Assembly (NCBI GenBank): GCA_005877185.1
Contig: VBPQ01000056.1
Coordinates: 1 to 13,937 of the forward strand
DNA from: Nitrososphaerota archaeon
GTDB lineage: Archaea; Thermoproteota; Nitrososphaeria; Nitrososphaerales; Gagatemarchaeaceae
Direction of reading: 5' to 3'
Length of the DNA: 13,937 bases
Below the pieces are notes generated by a model that was not told the DNA's origin, did no database searches, and was given only the letters and a program-made list of their open reading frames with translations. Below are positions 6,935 through 12,886 of this stretch, piece after piece. A program made the position numbers and the translations under genes. Position 1 is the stretch's first letter; each line of letters starts with the position of its first letter.

Positions 6935-7552
6935 ATGAGTCTTCCCACCCAGAGAGAGGCGGAAGCCTTCCTAGCTCCTCTCCAAGGGAAGTCCACCGTC
7001 TTTCTCTTGGACAACAGAGCGACCGACCTACTCTTTTCGCGCTTCCTCCTGAGCTGCCTCGTAAGAACAAGGAATGAGGCTCTGGTCGCGGACATCAACG
7101 CGTTCTACGGTTCCAACGCACAGAGGATCGCACCAGGATCCGACGCATCCAAAATCAGACTCTCCCTGCCGCCGCCGGGTTTCGACGTCGAGCCCTGGAT
7201 CGTCGATTTCTTGATTGACGCCGCCGACGACGCGGCGGTCGTGATCTTGGACGACCTCAACACGCTGTACCATCTGCTATCCTTCGACGGGTCGAAACGG
7301 GCGGGAAACAGGATGAGCTTTCTGATAGCACTCACCTCCTTTCTCGCTCGGACGAGGCCGCAGACCATCATCTCGAAAGTCTATGCGCGTAACAGACCAA
7401 TCCAGAACGGCAGGCGTGGGGCAAGGTCCCTAGACAGACTGGGGGACCTCGGAGTTGCAGTCGAATACGAAGCCAGAAAGCTTGTTTTCACCTGTAAGAA
7501 TGGGAGCGGGTGGAGGGGGGACGGCACCTTCTCGCTGAGAGTTAACCCTTAG
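6935..7552 (+). CDS. Hypothetical protein, possible degenerate RecA/KaiC-fold ATPase, 205 aa
   Basis: No named family is recognised. The order of elements suggests a RecA-like core: a strand STVFLLDNRATD (20-31) where a Walker A loop would be, a strand ALVADINAFYGSNAQRI (49-65) like the second RecA strand, and a Walker-B-like AAVVILDDLNTLY (100-112) ending in two Asp. A serine/arginine-rich stretch and a C-terminal beta segment follow. The glycine-lysine P-loop is missing, so ATP hydrolysis in the usual way is unlikely. It may be an inactive RadA/KaiC paralogue acting as a partner protein. The ATG at 6935 is used. The 3' end overlaps the convergent membrane-protein gene by 11 bases. Its divergent partner encodes a RuvC-fold protein. 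Confidence 0.65.
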   Translation: MSLPTQREAEAFLAPLQGKSTVFLLDNRATDLLFSRFLLSCLVRTRNEALVADINAFYGSNAQRIAPGSDASKIRLSLPPPGFDVEPWIVDFLIDAADDAAVVILDDLNTLYHLLSFDGSKRAGNRMSFLIALTSFLARTRPQTIISKVYARNRPIQNGRRGARSLDRLGDLGVAVEYEARKLVFTCKNGSGWRGDGTFSLRVNP

Positions 7553-7943
7553 AATTGTAGACGTAGATCCCTATGTACATCCCGGTTGCTATCAGCATCA
7601 AGGCCAGAATCAAGTAAAAGTTCGCCATTCGGGGTTTCGTCGTCTGCCTACCACTCAGGTAAGCCACGTAAATTCCCGATGCACCGAGCAAGATCGCGAA
7701 GGCGTTTATCACAGTCTCGGAGATGGACTGGAAACCTCTCTGGGGAAAGATTACGTTACGTTGGTCGACAGGCTGGACAGCTGCATTAACGAGACCCGCT
7801 GAGAAGGCTACTATTCCGAGAAGGTAGAGAACCTGTATCCACCTCCCCTTGGCCTGCCACAGGAAACCCAGTCCACGGGTGAGGCTCCCTCTGACGGCAC
7901 CGGATACCCTGTTGTAGCTGGATTCGAGAGCCTTCTTGATCAT
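7542..7943 (-). CDS. Three-helix membrane protein, possibly Ost3/Ost6-like, 133 aa
   Basis: A small integral membrane protein with helices at about residues 37-56 (VLYLLGIVAFSAGLVNAA), 78-96 (VINAFAILLGASGIYVAYL) and 107-127 (NFYLILALMLIATGMYIGIY), after a basic N-terminal segment. The loop and second helix (FQSISETVINAF, then a G-A-S-G core) recall the membrane part of eukaryotic Ost3/Ost6 (TUSC3/MAGT1), where an AQFVAET segment precedes a helix with a T-L-G core. Those proteins are accessory oligosaccharyltransferase subunits with an extra thioredoxin domain, absent here. The similarity is by eye and tentative. An in-frame TGA directly before the ATG fixes this start as the earliest possible ATG. 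The stop overlaps the end of the RecA-like gene by 11 bases. Confidence 0.75.
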   Translation of the reverse strand: MIKKALESSYNRVSGAVRGSLTRGLGFLWQAKGRWIQVLYLLGIVAFSAGLVNAAVQPVDQRNVIFPQRGFQSISETVINAFAILLGASGIYVAYLSGRQTTKPRMANFYLILALMLIATGMYIGIYVYNSKG

Positions 7944-7997
7944 TCATCCATGCCCCCATCTACGACGTCTTTCACCCATCGACCCGTTTCCGCGCGG

Positions 7998-8008
7998 CCT
8001 TTAATCCT
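7998..8008 (-). promoter_or_regulatory. TATA-like box upstream of the three-helix membrane protein
   Basis: Read on the minus strand this is GGATTAAAGGC, directly after the gcvT stop codon. It is about 60 bases before the ATG at 7943, predicting a leader of about 30 bases, longer than for most genes here. The gene could also be read from the gcvT promoter. Confidence 0.3.
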
Positions 8009-8010
8009 AT

Positions 8011-9120
8011 TCACGCTCTCTTCCAGCCATACCGAGACTCATCGTAGAAAGGCGGGCGCGTCACCTCGGCCGGTGCGGTGGAGTCTCTCACCCTGACCCC
8101 GACTGGAGTTCCAGGCTGTGAGTAATCTGTTGCGAGGTAACAGAGAGCGATCCCCCGCCTGATCAAGGGTGAGAACGTCCCGCTTGTCACCCTCCCCACC
8201 GCGTGCTCTCCGCTTCCGTTGAGAATCTCGAATCCGGGTCGTGGTACCTTTTCGCTCAGAACGACACCCCGTCTTATCCTGCTATCCTTCTGGCGGCTGA
8301 TCTCTTCCAGAGCTCTTCTACCGACGAACTCTGGCTTGTCCATCGCAACCACCCAGGAGAGGTCCGCCTCGAACGGGTTGGTGTTTTCGTCCAGCTCCTG
8401 TCCGTAAAGAGGATAGCCCGCCTCTATCCTCAGGGAATCCCTAGCCCCGAGCCCGCAGGGCGTGGCTCTCCCCGCCAGACCATCCCAGACCTCGAGGGCG
8501 AAGCGGGGCTTCTCTACACCAGAGTCGAGGATGATCATCTCGAACCCGTCCTCCCCCGTGTACCCCGTCCTCGAGATTAGGAAGCGGTGACCTGACGCGG
8601 TGTACGGGAGGAACCGGAAACGTTTCAGCTCCTCGAGGTTGACGGAAATCGCCTCCTCCAGCGCCTTCTTCGCCTCGGGGCCCTGTATCGCTATCATCGT
8701 CGATTGCGAAGTTATTTCTGATACCCCGACCCGGGACCCCTTCGCTCGCTTCGTGACGTGCTCGAGGTCCTTCGCCGTGTTCACGGCGTTGACGACGAGA
8801 AGGTAATCGTTGGCAGCGTTCTTGAGAACGATCAGGTCGTCCTCGATTCCCCCTCTTTCGTTGAGAAGAAGCGTGTAGAACGATTTCCCGGGTGGTTGGA
8901 TCGCTGCACGGGTAGGAATCAGACGGTCGAGGAACTCGTCCGACTCTGGGCCGTTGAGCAGAATCCGTCCCATGTGAGAGACGTCGAAGATGCCGACCCT
9001 GTTCCGCACCGCTAGGTGCTCTTCAGAGATGCTCGTGTACCACAGGGGCATCTCGAAACCAGCGAATTCCGTGATCCTGCTCTTCTCTCTGTGATATTTG
9101 TAGAGTGAAGTCTCTTTCAA
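8011..9120 (-). CDS. gcvT: Aminomethyltransferase (glycine cleavage system T protein), 369 aa
   Basis: The T protein takes the aminomethyl group carried on the lipoyl arm of GcvH, releases ammonia and passes the one-carbon unit to a tetrahydropterin as the methylene derivative. The sequence has the family's N-terminal FAGFEMPLWYTS (19-30) and VGIFDVSHMG (42-51), the GGIEDDLIV segment (90-98) with the conserved Asp pair D94-D95, TGYTGEDGFE (185-194), GLGARDSLRIEAGYPLYG (223-240), and the C-terminal domain motif GRVTSGTFSP (309-318). The length is normal. The start is a TTG at 9120. It diverges from cofE over 61 bases, and both probably use the AT-rich box at 9148-9161. gcvH lies about 3.3 kb away in the opposite orientation; no gcvP is in the window. 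Confidence 0.95.
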   Translation of the reverse strand: MKETSLYKYHREKSRITEFAGFEMPLWYTSISEEHLAVRNRVGIFDVSHMGRILLNGPESDEFLDRLIPTRAAIQPPGKSFYTLLLNERGGIEDDLIVLKNAANDYLLVVNAVNTAKDLEHVTKRAKGSRVGVSEITSQSTMIAIQGPEAKKALEEAISVNLEELKRFRFLPYTASGHRFLISRTGYTGEDGFEMIILDSGVEKPRFALEVWDGLAGRATPCGLGARDSLRIEAGYPLYGQELDENTNPFEADLSWVVAMDKPEFVGRRALEEISRQKDSRIRRGVVLSEKVPRPGFEILNGSGEHAVGRVTSGTFSPLIRRGIALCYLATDYSQPGTPVGVRVRDSTAPAEVTRPPFYDESRYGWKRA

Positions 9121-9147
9121 GCGAGTGGTCTGAGCGACGGTTTAGTA

Positions 9148-9161
9148 CTCTTTATTTAAGT
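9148..9161. promoter_or_regulatory. Shared TATA-like region of cofE and gcvT
   Basis: CTCTTTATTTAAGT is the only strong AT-rich run between the divergent genes. It is about 27 bases before the cofE TTG (9182), the ideal spacing for a leaderless transcript, and about 35 bases before the gcvT TTG (9120). One box may serve both directions, or the TAGTACTCT next to it may contribute on the minus strand. Confidence 0.4.
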
Positions 9162-9181
9162 GGGGAGCGTTTTCGACCCGC

Positions 9182-9967
9182 TTGATCTCGCTAGCTCCGG
9201 TGCGAACGCCAAGGATGGATTCGGAGTTCGACCTGCCAGCCCTGACCGACGGACTTGTCGGAGACGACCTTAGAGACGGTGACGTCCTCGTGGTATCGAG
9301 CAAGTTCGTGGCGATTTCCGAAGGGAGGGTCGTTTCGCTCTCCTCGGTCCTGCCGAGGGCTGAGGCGAAGGAGGTTGCGGCGAAGTATGGTTTCTCCCCC
9401 CAGTTGTGCGAACTCATTCTTCGGGAGTCGGACGAGGTAATCGGAGGTGTGCCGGGCTTCATCCTCGCTGTAAAAAGCGGCCTGCTTACTCCGAATGCGG
9501 GGATCGACAAATCGAATATAGAGCACGGAAGGGTAGTCCTCTACCCGCGAAGCCCCCACCAGTCAGCAGAATTCTTACGCGAGGCGCTGAGGTTCAGACG
9601 CGGTACTGCCCTGGGAGTCGTGATCTCGGACAGCAGGCTGATGCCGATGAGAAGGGGCACGGTCGGCGTGGCGCTGGCCTGCTCCGGTCTTGAAGGGATA
9701 CTCGACCTGCGCGGAAAGGGCGACCTCTTCGGGAACATCTTACGGGTGACGTCCCAGGCAATCGCGGACGACCTGAGTTCGGCAGCGCAGCTTCTGATGG
9801 GAGAGTCGGACGAAAGGACCCCGATCGTCCTAGTGAGGGGTGTGAGCGAGACACTGCTTCGAGGCCGCGAATACGAGTCCCGCGACTTCGCCATCTCAAG
9901 CGAGGAGTGCGTCTACATGAGAAGCTTGGGATATGAGCCTAAGAGAAAGAACCCTCAATTTTCCTGA
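9182..9967 (+). CDS. cofE: Coenzyme F420-0:L-glutamate ligase, 261 aa
   Basis: Adds L-glutamates to F420-0 with GTP and a divalent metal, the last step in making coenzyme F420, a deazaflavin hydride carrier. Family signatures are GDDLRDGDVLVVSSKFVAISEGR (27-49), LLTPNAGIDKSN (101-112), the VVISDSRLMPMRRGTVGVA stretch (146-164), GILDLRGKGDLFG (172-184) and AIADDLSSAAQLLMGE (193-208). The length fits the single-domain archaeal enzyme, without the FMN domain of actinobacterial FbiB. The start is a TTG at 9182: no other start codon lies upstream in frame near the promoter, and the box at 9148-9161 is about 27 bases away. Its last 29 bases overlap the convergent zinc-ribbon gene. An F420-dependent redox enzyme is implied elsewhere in the genome. 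Confidence 0.93.
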   Translation: MISLAPVRTPRMDSEFDLPALTDGLVGDDLRDGDVLVVSSKFVAISEGRVVSLSSVLPRAEAKEVAAKYGFSPQLCELILRESDEVIGGVPGFILAVKSGLLTPNAGIDKSNIEHGRVVLYPRSPHQSAEFLREALRFRRGTALGVVISDSRLMPMRRGTVGVALACSGLEGILDLRGKGDLFGNILRVTSQAIADDLSSAAQLLMGESDERTPIVLVRGVSETLLRGREYESRDFAISSEECVYMRSLGYEPKRKNPQFS

Positions 9968-10115
9968 CTTCGACCCTGAATTTCTCCGGCGCGAGCTTTG
10001 CACCGCACTTCTTGCATTTGTAGCCGAAGAGCTTCAAGACGTCGTTGGGCGACCTGAGGTCAAAGCCCGAATAGAGGGTGTTGCCGCATTTGGAGCAGGC
10101 TACCTCGTAAGTCAA
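9939..10115 (-). CDS. Small zinc-ribbon protein, 58 aa
   Basis: The predicted protein has two CxxC knuckles, C7-x2-C10 (ACSKCGN) and C34-x2-C37 (YKCKKCGAKL), separated by 23 residues including LRSPNDVLKLFG. This is the layout of a rubredoxin-like zinc ribbon. The tail is basic (KFRVEVRKIEGSFS). It starts at a TTG (10115-10113), the only start codon between the first cysteine and an in-frame TAA upstream. A TATA-like box lies about 32 bases before it. The coding frame overlaps the end of cofE by 29 bases. The gene diverges from topA. Small archaeal zinc ribbons often bind nucleic acid or ribosomes, but the role here is unknown. An overlapping plus-strand open frame (9933-10157) shows no protein-like features, so this strand is preferred. 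Confidence 0.75.
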   Translation of the reverse strand: MTYEVACSKCGNTLYSGFDLRSPNDVLKLFGYKCKKCGAKLAPEKFRVEVRKIEGSFS

Positions 10116-10142
10116 GGGGTGGACAGGCTTGGATTCCGCTCC

Positions 10143-10153
10143 TCTTTAAAAAC
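10143..10153. promoter_or_regulatory. Bidirectional TATA-like box between the zinc-ribbon gene and topA
   Basis: TCTTTAAAAAC has a palindromic TTTAAA core (10145-10150). The core is about 32 bases from the zinc-ribbon TTG on the minus strand and about 40 bases from the topA TTG on the plus strand. It is the only strong candidate in the 71-base gap, so it may work in both directions. Confidence 0.4.
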
Positions 10154-10186
10154 GTAGCAACACCGATTGAGACGACAGCGAGCTTT

Positions 10187-12313
10187 TTGTCGAGACTGAG
10201 TGAGTTGGGCAACGGATACACTCTCGTCGTCTGCGAGAAGCCCGATGCAGCGAGGAGAATCTCTGAATCCCTGGCGGAGACGCGAGTCGAGAGGATACGA
10301 GTTGAGGGGACGGAGGTCCTTCGATTCAAGCGAGGCGGCGAGGAGTTTGTGGTTGGCGCTGCCGTCGGGCACATCTACGGTGTTTCTGACCCATTCGATG
10401 AGAGGGGTGTCTATCCGGTCTTCGACGTCGAGTGGTACCCGAGTTATGTATTGGATGAGCGGCTTTCATTTGCGAAGGGGAGGATCGAGTCTTTCAGAAG
10501 GCTGAGCCTCGGCGCGGTCAGATTCATCAACGCTTGCGACTACGACGTGGAAGGCGAGATGATAGGCTTTAACATACTGCGCTACGCCTGCGGTGGGAAG
10601 GAAAAAGAGGCGCTGAGGGCGAAGTTCTCAACGCTGACGAAGGAAGATGTTGTGCAGGCTTTTCAGAACGCGAGGTCTCCTTCAAGTAACGGCCTCGCCG
10701 TCGCCGGAAGGACTCGCCATGCGATAGATTTCATCTGGGGAGTCAACCTCTCGAGGGCACTCATAGAGGCTGCACAGAGAGTCGGCGGCGCGTACAAGAC
10801 CCTGAGCATCGGGCGGGTGCAGGGACCCACCCTCTCATATGTCATCGACCGCGAGGTCGAGATACGGAAGTTCGTCCCCGAGCCGTTCTGGGAGGTCCGC
10901 GGAGTCTTTCGGGTCGGGGGCATTGAGTTCGAGGCGAGGTACGCCGTCAAGAGGATACCGAGGAAGGCAGAGGCCGAGAGGGTCGAGGAGGGGTGCCGCG
11001 GCCACAAAGGAGGCGTCGTCTCGAAGGCTTCTAGGGGTCTGTTCGAGGAGACTCCACCAACCCCGTTCAACACAGGAGACTTGCAGAGGGAGGCGTATCG
11101 CGTCTTCGGCTACGCTCCCACAAAGACGCTCCACATCGCGGAGCGGCTCTATCTCGATGCCCTCGTCTCTTATCCCAGGACGAGCAGCCAGAAGCTCCCC
11201 CCCTCGATAGGCTACGCTAAGATCTTTGAAGGGCTCGGAAGGATGGAGCAATACTCCAGGGAGGCTGGCGAGCTCGGGAGGGGGGTTCTCCGCCCGAAAG
11301 AGGGCTCGAAGTACGACACCGCCCACCCGGCGGTCTACCCGACAGGCGAAAGGCCGAGGAGGGCGTTATCATCTTGGGAGGCTAGACTCCTTGACTTGGT
11401 GATCAGGAGGTTCATGGCGACTTTCGCCCCGAACGCCGTGAGCGCGCGAACTACTGTAATCGTCAGGGTTGGCGAATACGAATTCAGGGCGAGTGGGACG
11501 AGGACGGTGAAGGAGGGCTGGTTGAGATACTACGGGAAGTACTCTGAGAGAGAGGAGAAACCCCTCCCTGTCTTGAAGAAGGGAGACGAGGTCGAAGTCG
11601 TCTCGATCGGGTCCACGGAAGAATTCACGACTCGGCCACCCCGGTACAATCAGAGTAGCCTCCTTGAGAGGATGGAAAGGGAAAACCTGGGCACGAAAGC
11701 AACAAGGGCAGAAATCATATCGACCCTCGTGAGCAGAGGATACATCGTCGTCTTAGGTGAGCAGGGGCTGATGGCTACAGACTTGGGGTTCGCGGTGATG
11801 GAGACGATGAAGGCGTGCAGCCCCGCGGTTGTATCTACCAGGCTGACGCGGGAGATGGAGGAGAAACTGGGGGAGATAGAAAGCGGCCGAGGGGACGCAA
11901 GGGCTCTTCTTGAACAGACGATCAGGGTCTTGTCAGACAACTTGGTCTCGATCGCCTCGAACGAGGAGTCGATCGGGCTTCAGATGAGCGAAGCCATCTC
12001 ATCGGCGATTGCTGCCCGGTCCATTCTCGGCCCATGCCCCATCTGCAAGACGGGAAAGCTGAAGGTCGTACGGTCGAGAAAGACGCGAAAGAGATTCGTA
12101 GGCTGCACGAATTACCCCAACACATGTAACGCCTCGGCGCCGTTGCCCCAGAGGGGGGCGATCAGGACGACGACGAGAGCTTGTGAAAAGTGCGGTTGGC
12201 CGATAGTCTACGTCAAGCTGGGCAGATTTCCGTGGAAGCTATGCGTCAATCCACGCTGTCCCGGCAAGGCGGGAAGAAGGGAGCATGAAGTGCACGCCTT
12301 GCAGCAGAGCTGA
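10187..12313 (+). CDS. topA: Type IA DNA topoisomerase (TopA-like) with two C-terminal zinc ribbons, 708 aa
   Basis: Relaxes negatively supercoiled DNA or passes single strands by cutting one strand through a 5'-phosphotyrosine. The Toprim domain shows VVCEKPDAA with E17 and the acidic motif CDYDVEGE with D118, D120 and E122. The catalytic tyrosine is Y329 in LVSYPRTSSQKLP. Supporting motifs are LSIGRVQGPTL (206-216), PTPFNTGDLQREA (291-303), HPAVYPTG (380-387) and LGTKATRAEI (501-510). Two zinc ribbons follow: C617/C620/C640/C647 and C666/C669/C686/C691. The D-Y-D-x-E-G form of the acidic motif, in place of the bacterial D-A-D-R-E-G, is seen in archaeal enzymes. The start is a TTG at 10187; TTG at 10205 is an alternative. 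No helicase domain is present, so it is not reverse gyrase. Confidence 0.92.
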   Translation: MSRLSELGNGYTLVVCEKPDAARRISESLAETRVERIRVEGTEVLRFKRGGEEFVVGAAVGHIYGVSDPFDERGVYPVFDVEWYPSYVLDERLSFAKGRIESFRRLSLGAVRFINACDYDVEGEMIGFNILRYACGGKEKEALRAKFSTLTKEDVVQAFQNARSPSSNGLAVAGRTRHAIDFIWGVNLSRALIEAAQRVGGAYKTLSIGRVQGPTLSYVIDREVEIRKFVPEPFWEVRGVFRVGGIEFEARYAVKRIPRKAEAERVEEGCRGHKGGVVSKASRGLFEETPPTPFNTGDLQREAYRVFGYAPTKTLHIAERLYLDALVSYPRTSSQKLPPSIGYAKIFEGLGRMEQYSREAGELGRGVLRPKEGSKYDTAHPAVYPTGERPRRALSSWEARLLDLVIRRFMATFAPNAVSARTTVIVRVGEYEFRASGTRTVKEGWLRYYGKYSEREEKPLPVLKKGDEVEVVSIGSTEEFTTRPPRYNQSSLLERMERENLGTKATRAEIISTLVSRGYIVVLGEQGLMATDLGFAVMETMKACSPAVVSTRLTREMEEKLGEIESGRGDARALLEQTIRVLSDNLVSIASNEESIGLQMSEAISSAIAARSILGPCPICKTGKLKVVRSRKTRKRFVGCTNYPNTCNASAPLPQRGAIRTTTRACEKCGWPIVYVKLGRFPWKLCVNPRCPGKAGRREHEVHALQQS

Positions 12314-12405
12314 GGGAGGCTAGATCGTCCGAAGCTGCATACCTGAACTGGATTGCCTTTGTCGACCTCATACTGGAATATTCGCGCTCTCCAGTTGAGC
12401 ACCCA

Positions 12406-12428
12406 TCAACCGATAAGTTAACAGAACC
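12406..12428 (+). promoter_or_regulatory. Candidate glycine-regulon element upstream of gcvH
   Basis: The stretch reads TCAACCGA, then TAAG, then TTAACAGAACC, and ends 26 bases before the gcvH ATG. It matches the glyA upstream element at 157-179 (minus) at 21 of 23 positions, differing only at positions 9 and 12. The TTAA core is in TATA position. Two separate glycine-metabolism genes sharing the element at the same place points to a common regulator; the regulator is not identified. Confidence 0.6.
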
Positions 12429-12437
12429 GTCTTATCG
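12411..12437 (+). repeat. Inverted repeat in the gcvH promoter
   Basis: CGATAAG (12411-12417) and CTTATCG (12431-12437) are perfect 7-base inverted arms with a 13-base spacer. Their centres are 20 bases apart, about two helical turns, as in operators bound by a dimer. The left arm lies inside the element shared with glyA, but the right arm has no counterpart upstream of glyA. This makes it either a gcvH-specific operator or a coincidence. Confidence 0.4.
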
Positions 12438-12454
12438 AAACCCTTTCGCGACAC

Positions 12455-12880
12455 ATGAAATTCAGAGAGTACAGCCTCCCCGACGACCTCCTCTACACCA
12501 AAGAACACGAGTGGGCTCGCATGACAGGCAGGAGGGTGAAGGTGGGAATCACCGACTACGCCGCCAAGACGCTCAACGACGTAGTCTATGTGTCTCTACC
12601 GAAGGGAGGCCAGAAACTAAGACAGATGGAAGTCCTCGGGACCGTCGAGTCGATCAAGGCCGTCTCCGAGCTGTATTCACCACTCTCCGGGACAGTCACC
12701 GGTGTGAACGATGACCTAGCTATGAAGCCCGAACTCGTCAACCAGTCACCCTACGAGCAGGGATGGCTCATCGAGGTCGAGCCCTCGAATTACGAGTCTG
12801 AAAAGAGGAATCTCTTGGACGCCAAGGCCTACTCGCTTCACTTAGAAACCACGATCAAGAAGCAGGCTCAACATACTTAG
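12455..12880 (+). CDS. gcvH: Glycine cleavage system H protein, 141 aa
   Basis: The lipoyl-carrier protein of the glycine cleavage system; it shuttles the aminomethyl intermediate from P to T protein and reducing equivalents to L protein. The family features are YTKEHEWAR (14-22), VKVGITDYAAKTLNDVVYV (28-46), the lipoylation segment GTVESIKAVSELYSPLSG (62-79) with lipoyl lysine K68, and NQSPYEQGWLIEV (96-108). The ATG at 12455 is preceded by the shared glycine element. The protein is about ten residues longer than usual at the C-terminus (TTIKKQAQHT after LLDAKAYSLHLE). The stop lies only six bases from the stop of the convergent tnpB, so the tail may derive from insertion of that element; this is inference. 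Confidence 0.95.
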   Translation: MKFREYSLPDDLLYTKEHEWARMTGRRVKVGITDYAAKTLNDVVYVSLPKGGQKLRQMEVLGTVESIKAVSELYSPLSGTVTGVNDDLAMKPELVNQSPYEQGWLIEVEPSNYESEKRNLLDAKAYSLHLETTIKKQAQHT

Positions 12881-12886
12881 GTTCTG

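Noticed and set aside
9121..9147. A third copy of the glyA/gcvH element before gcvT
   Set aside because: Only TAAACCG resembles the left part of the element, and the right part does not match, so it is not counted.
9933..10157. Plus-strand open frame of 74 codons after cofE
   Set aside because: It is opposite the zinc-ribbon gene, whose two CxxC motifs and promoter position are much better evidence of coding.
10187..12313. Reverse gyrase
   Set aside because: The topoisomerase has no N-terminal SF2 helicase domain and has the length of an ordinary type IA enzyme.
12208..12402. Minus-strand open frame of 64 codons with several cysteines, overlapping the topA end
   Set aside because: The cysteines come from antisense reading of the topA 3' end, and there is no zinc-ribbon spacing or promoter for it.
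12314..12454. tRNA or other structured RNA in the topA-gcvH gap
   Set aside because: No cloverleaf, T-loop motif or other recognisable RNA fold was found on either strand; only the promoter element and inverted repeat stand out.
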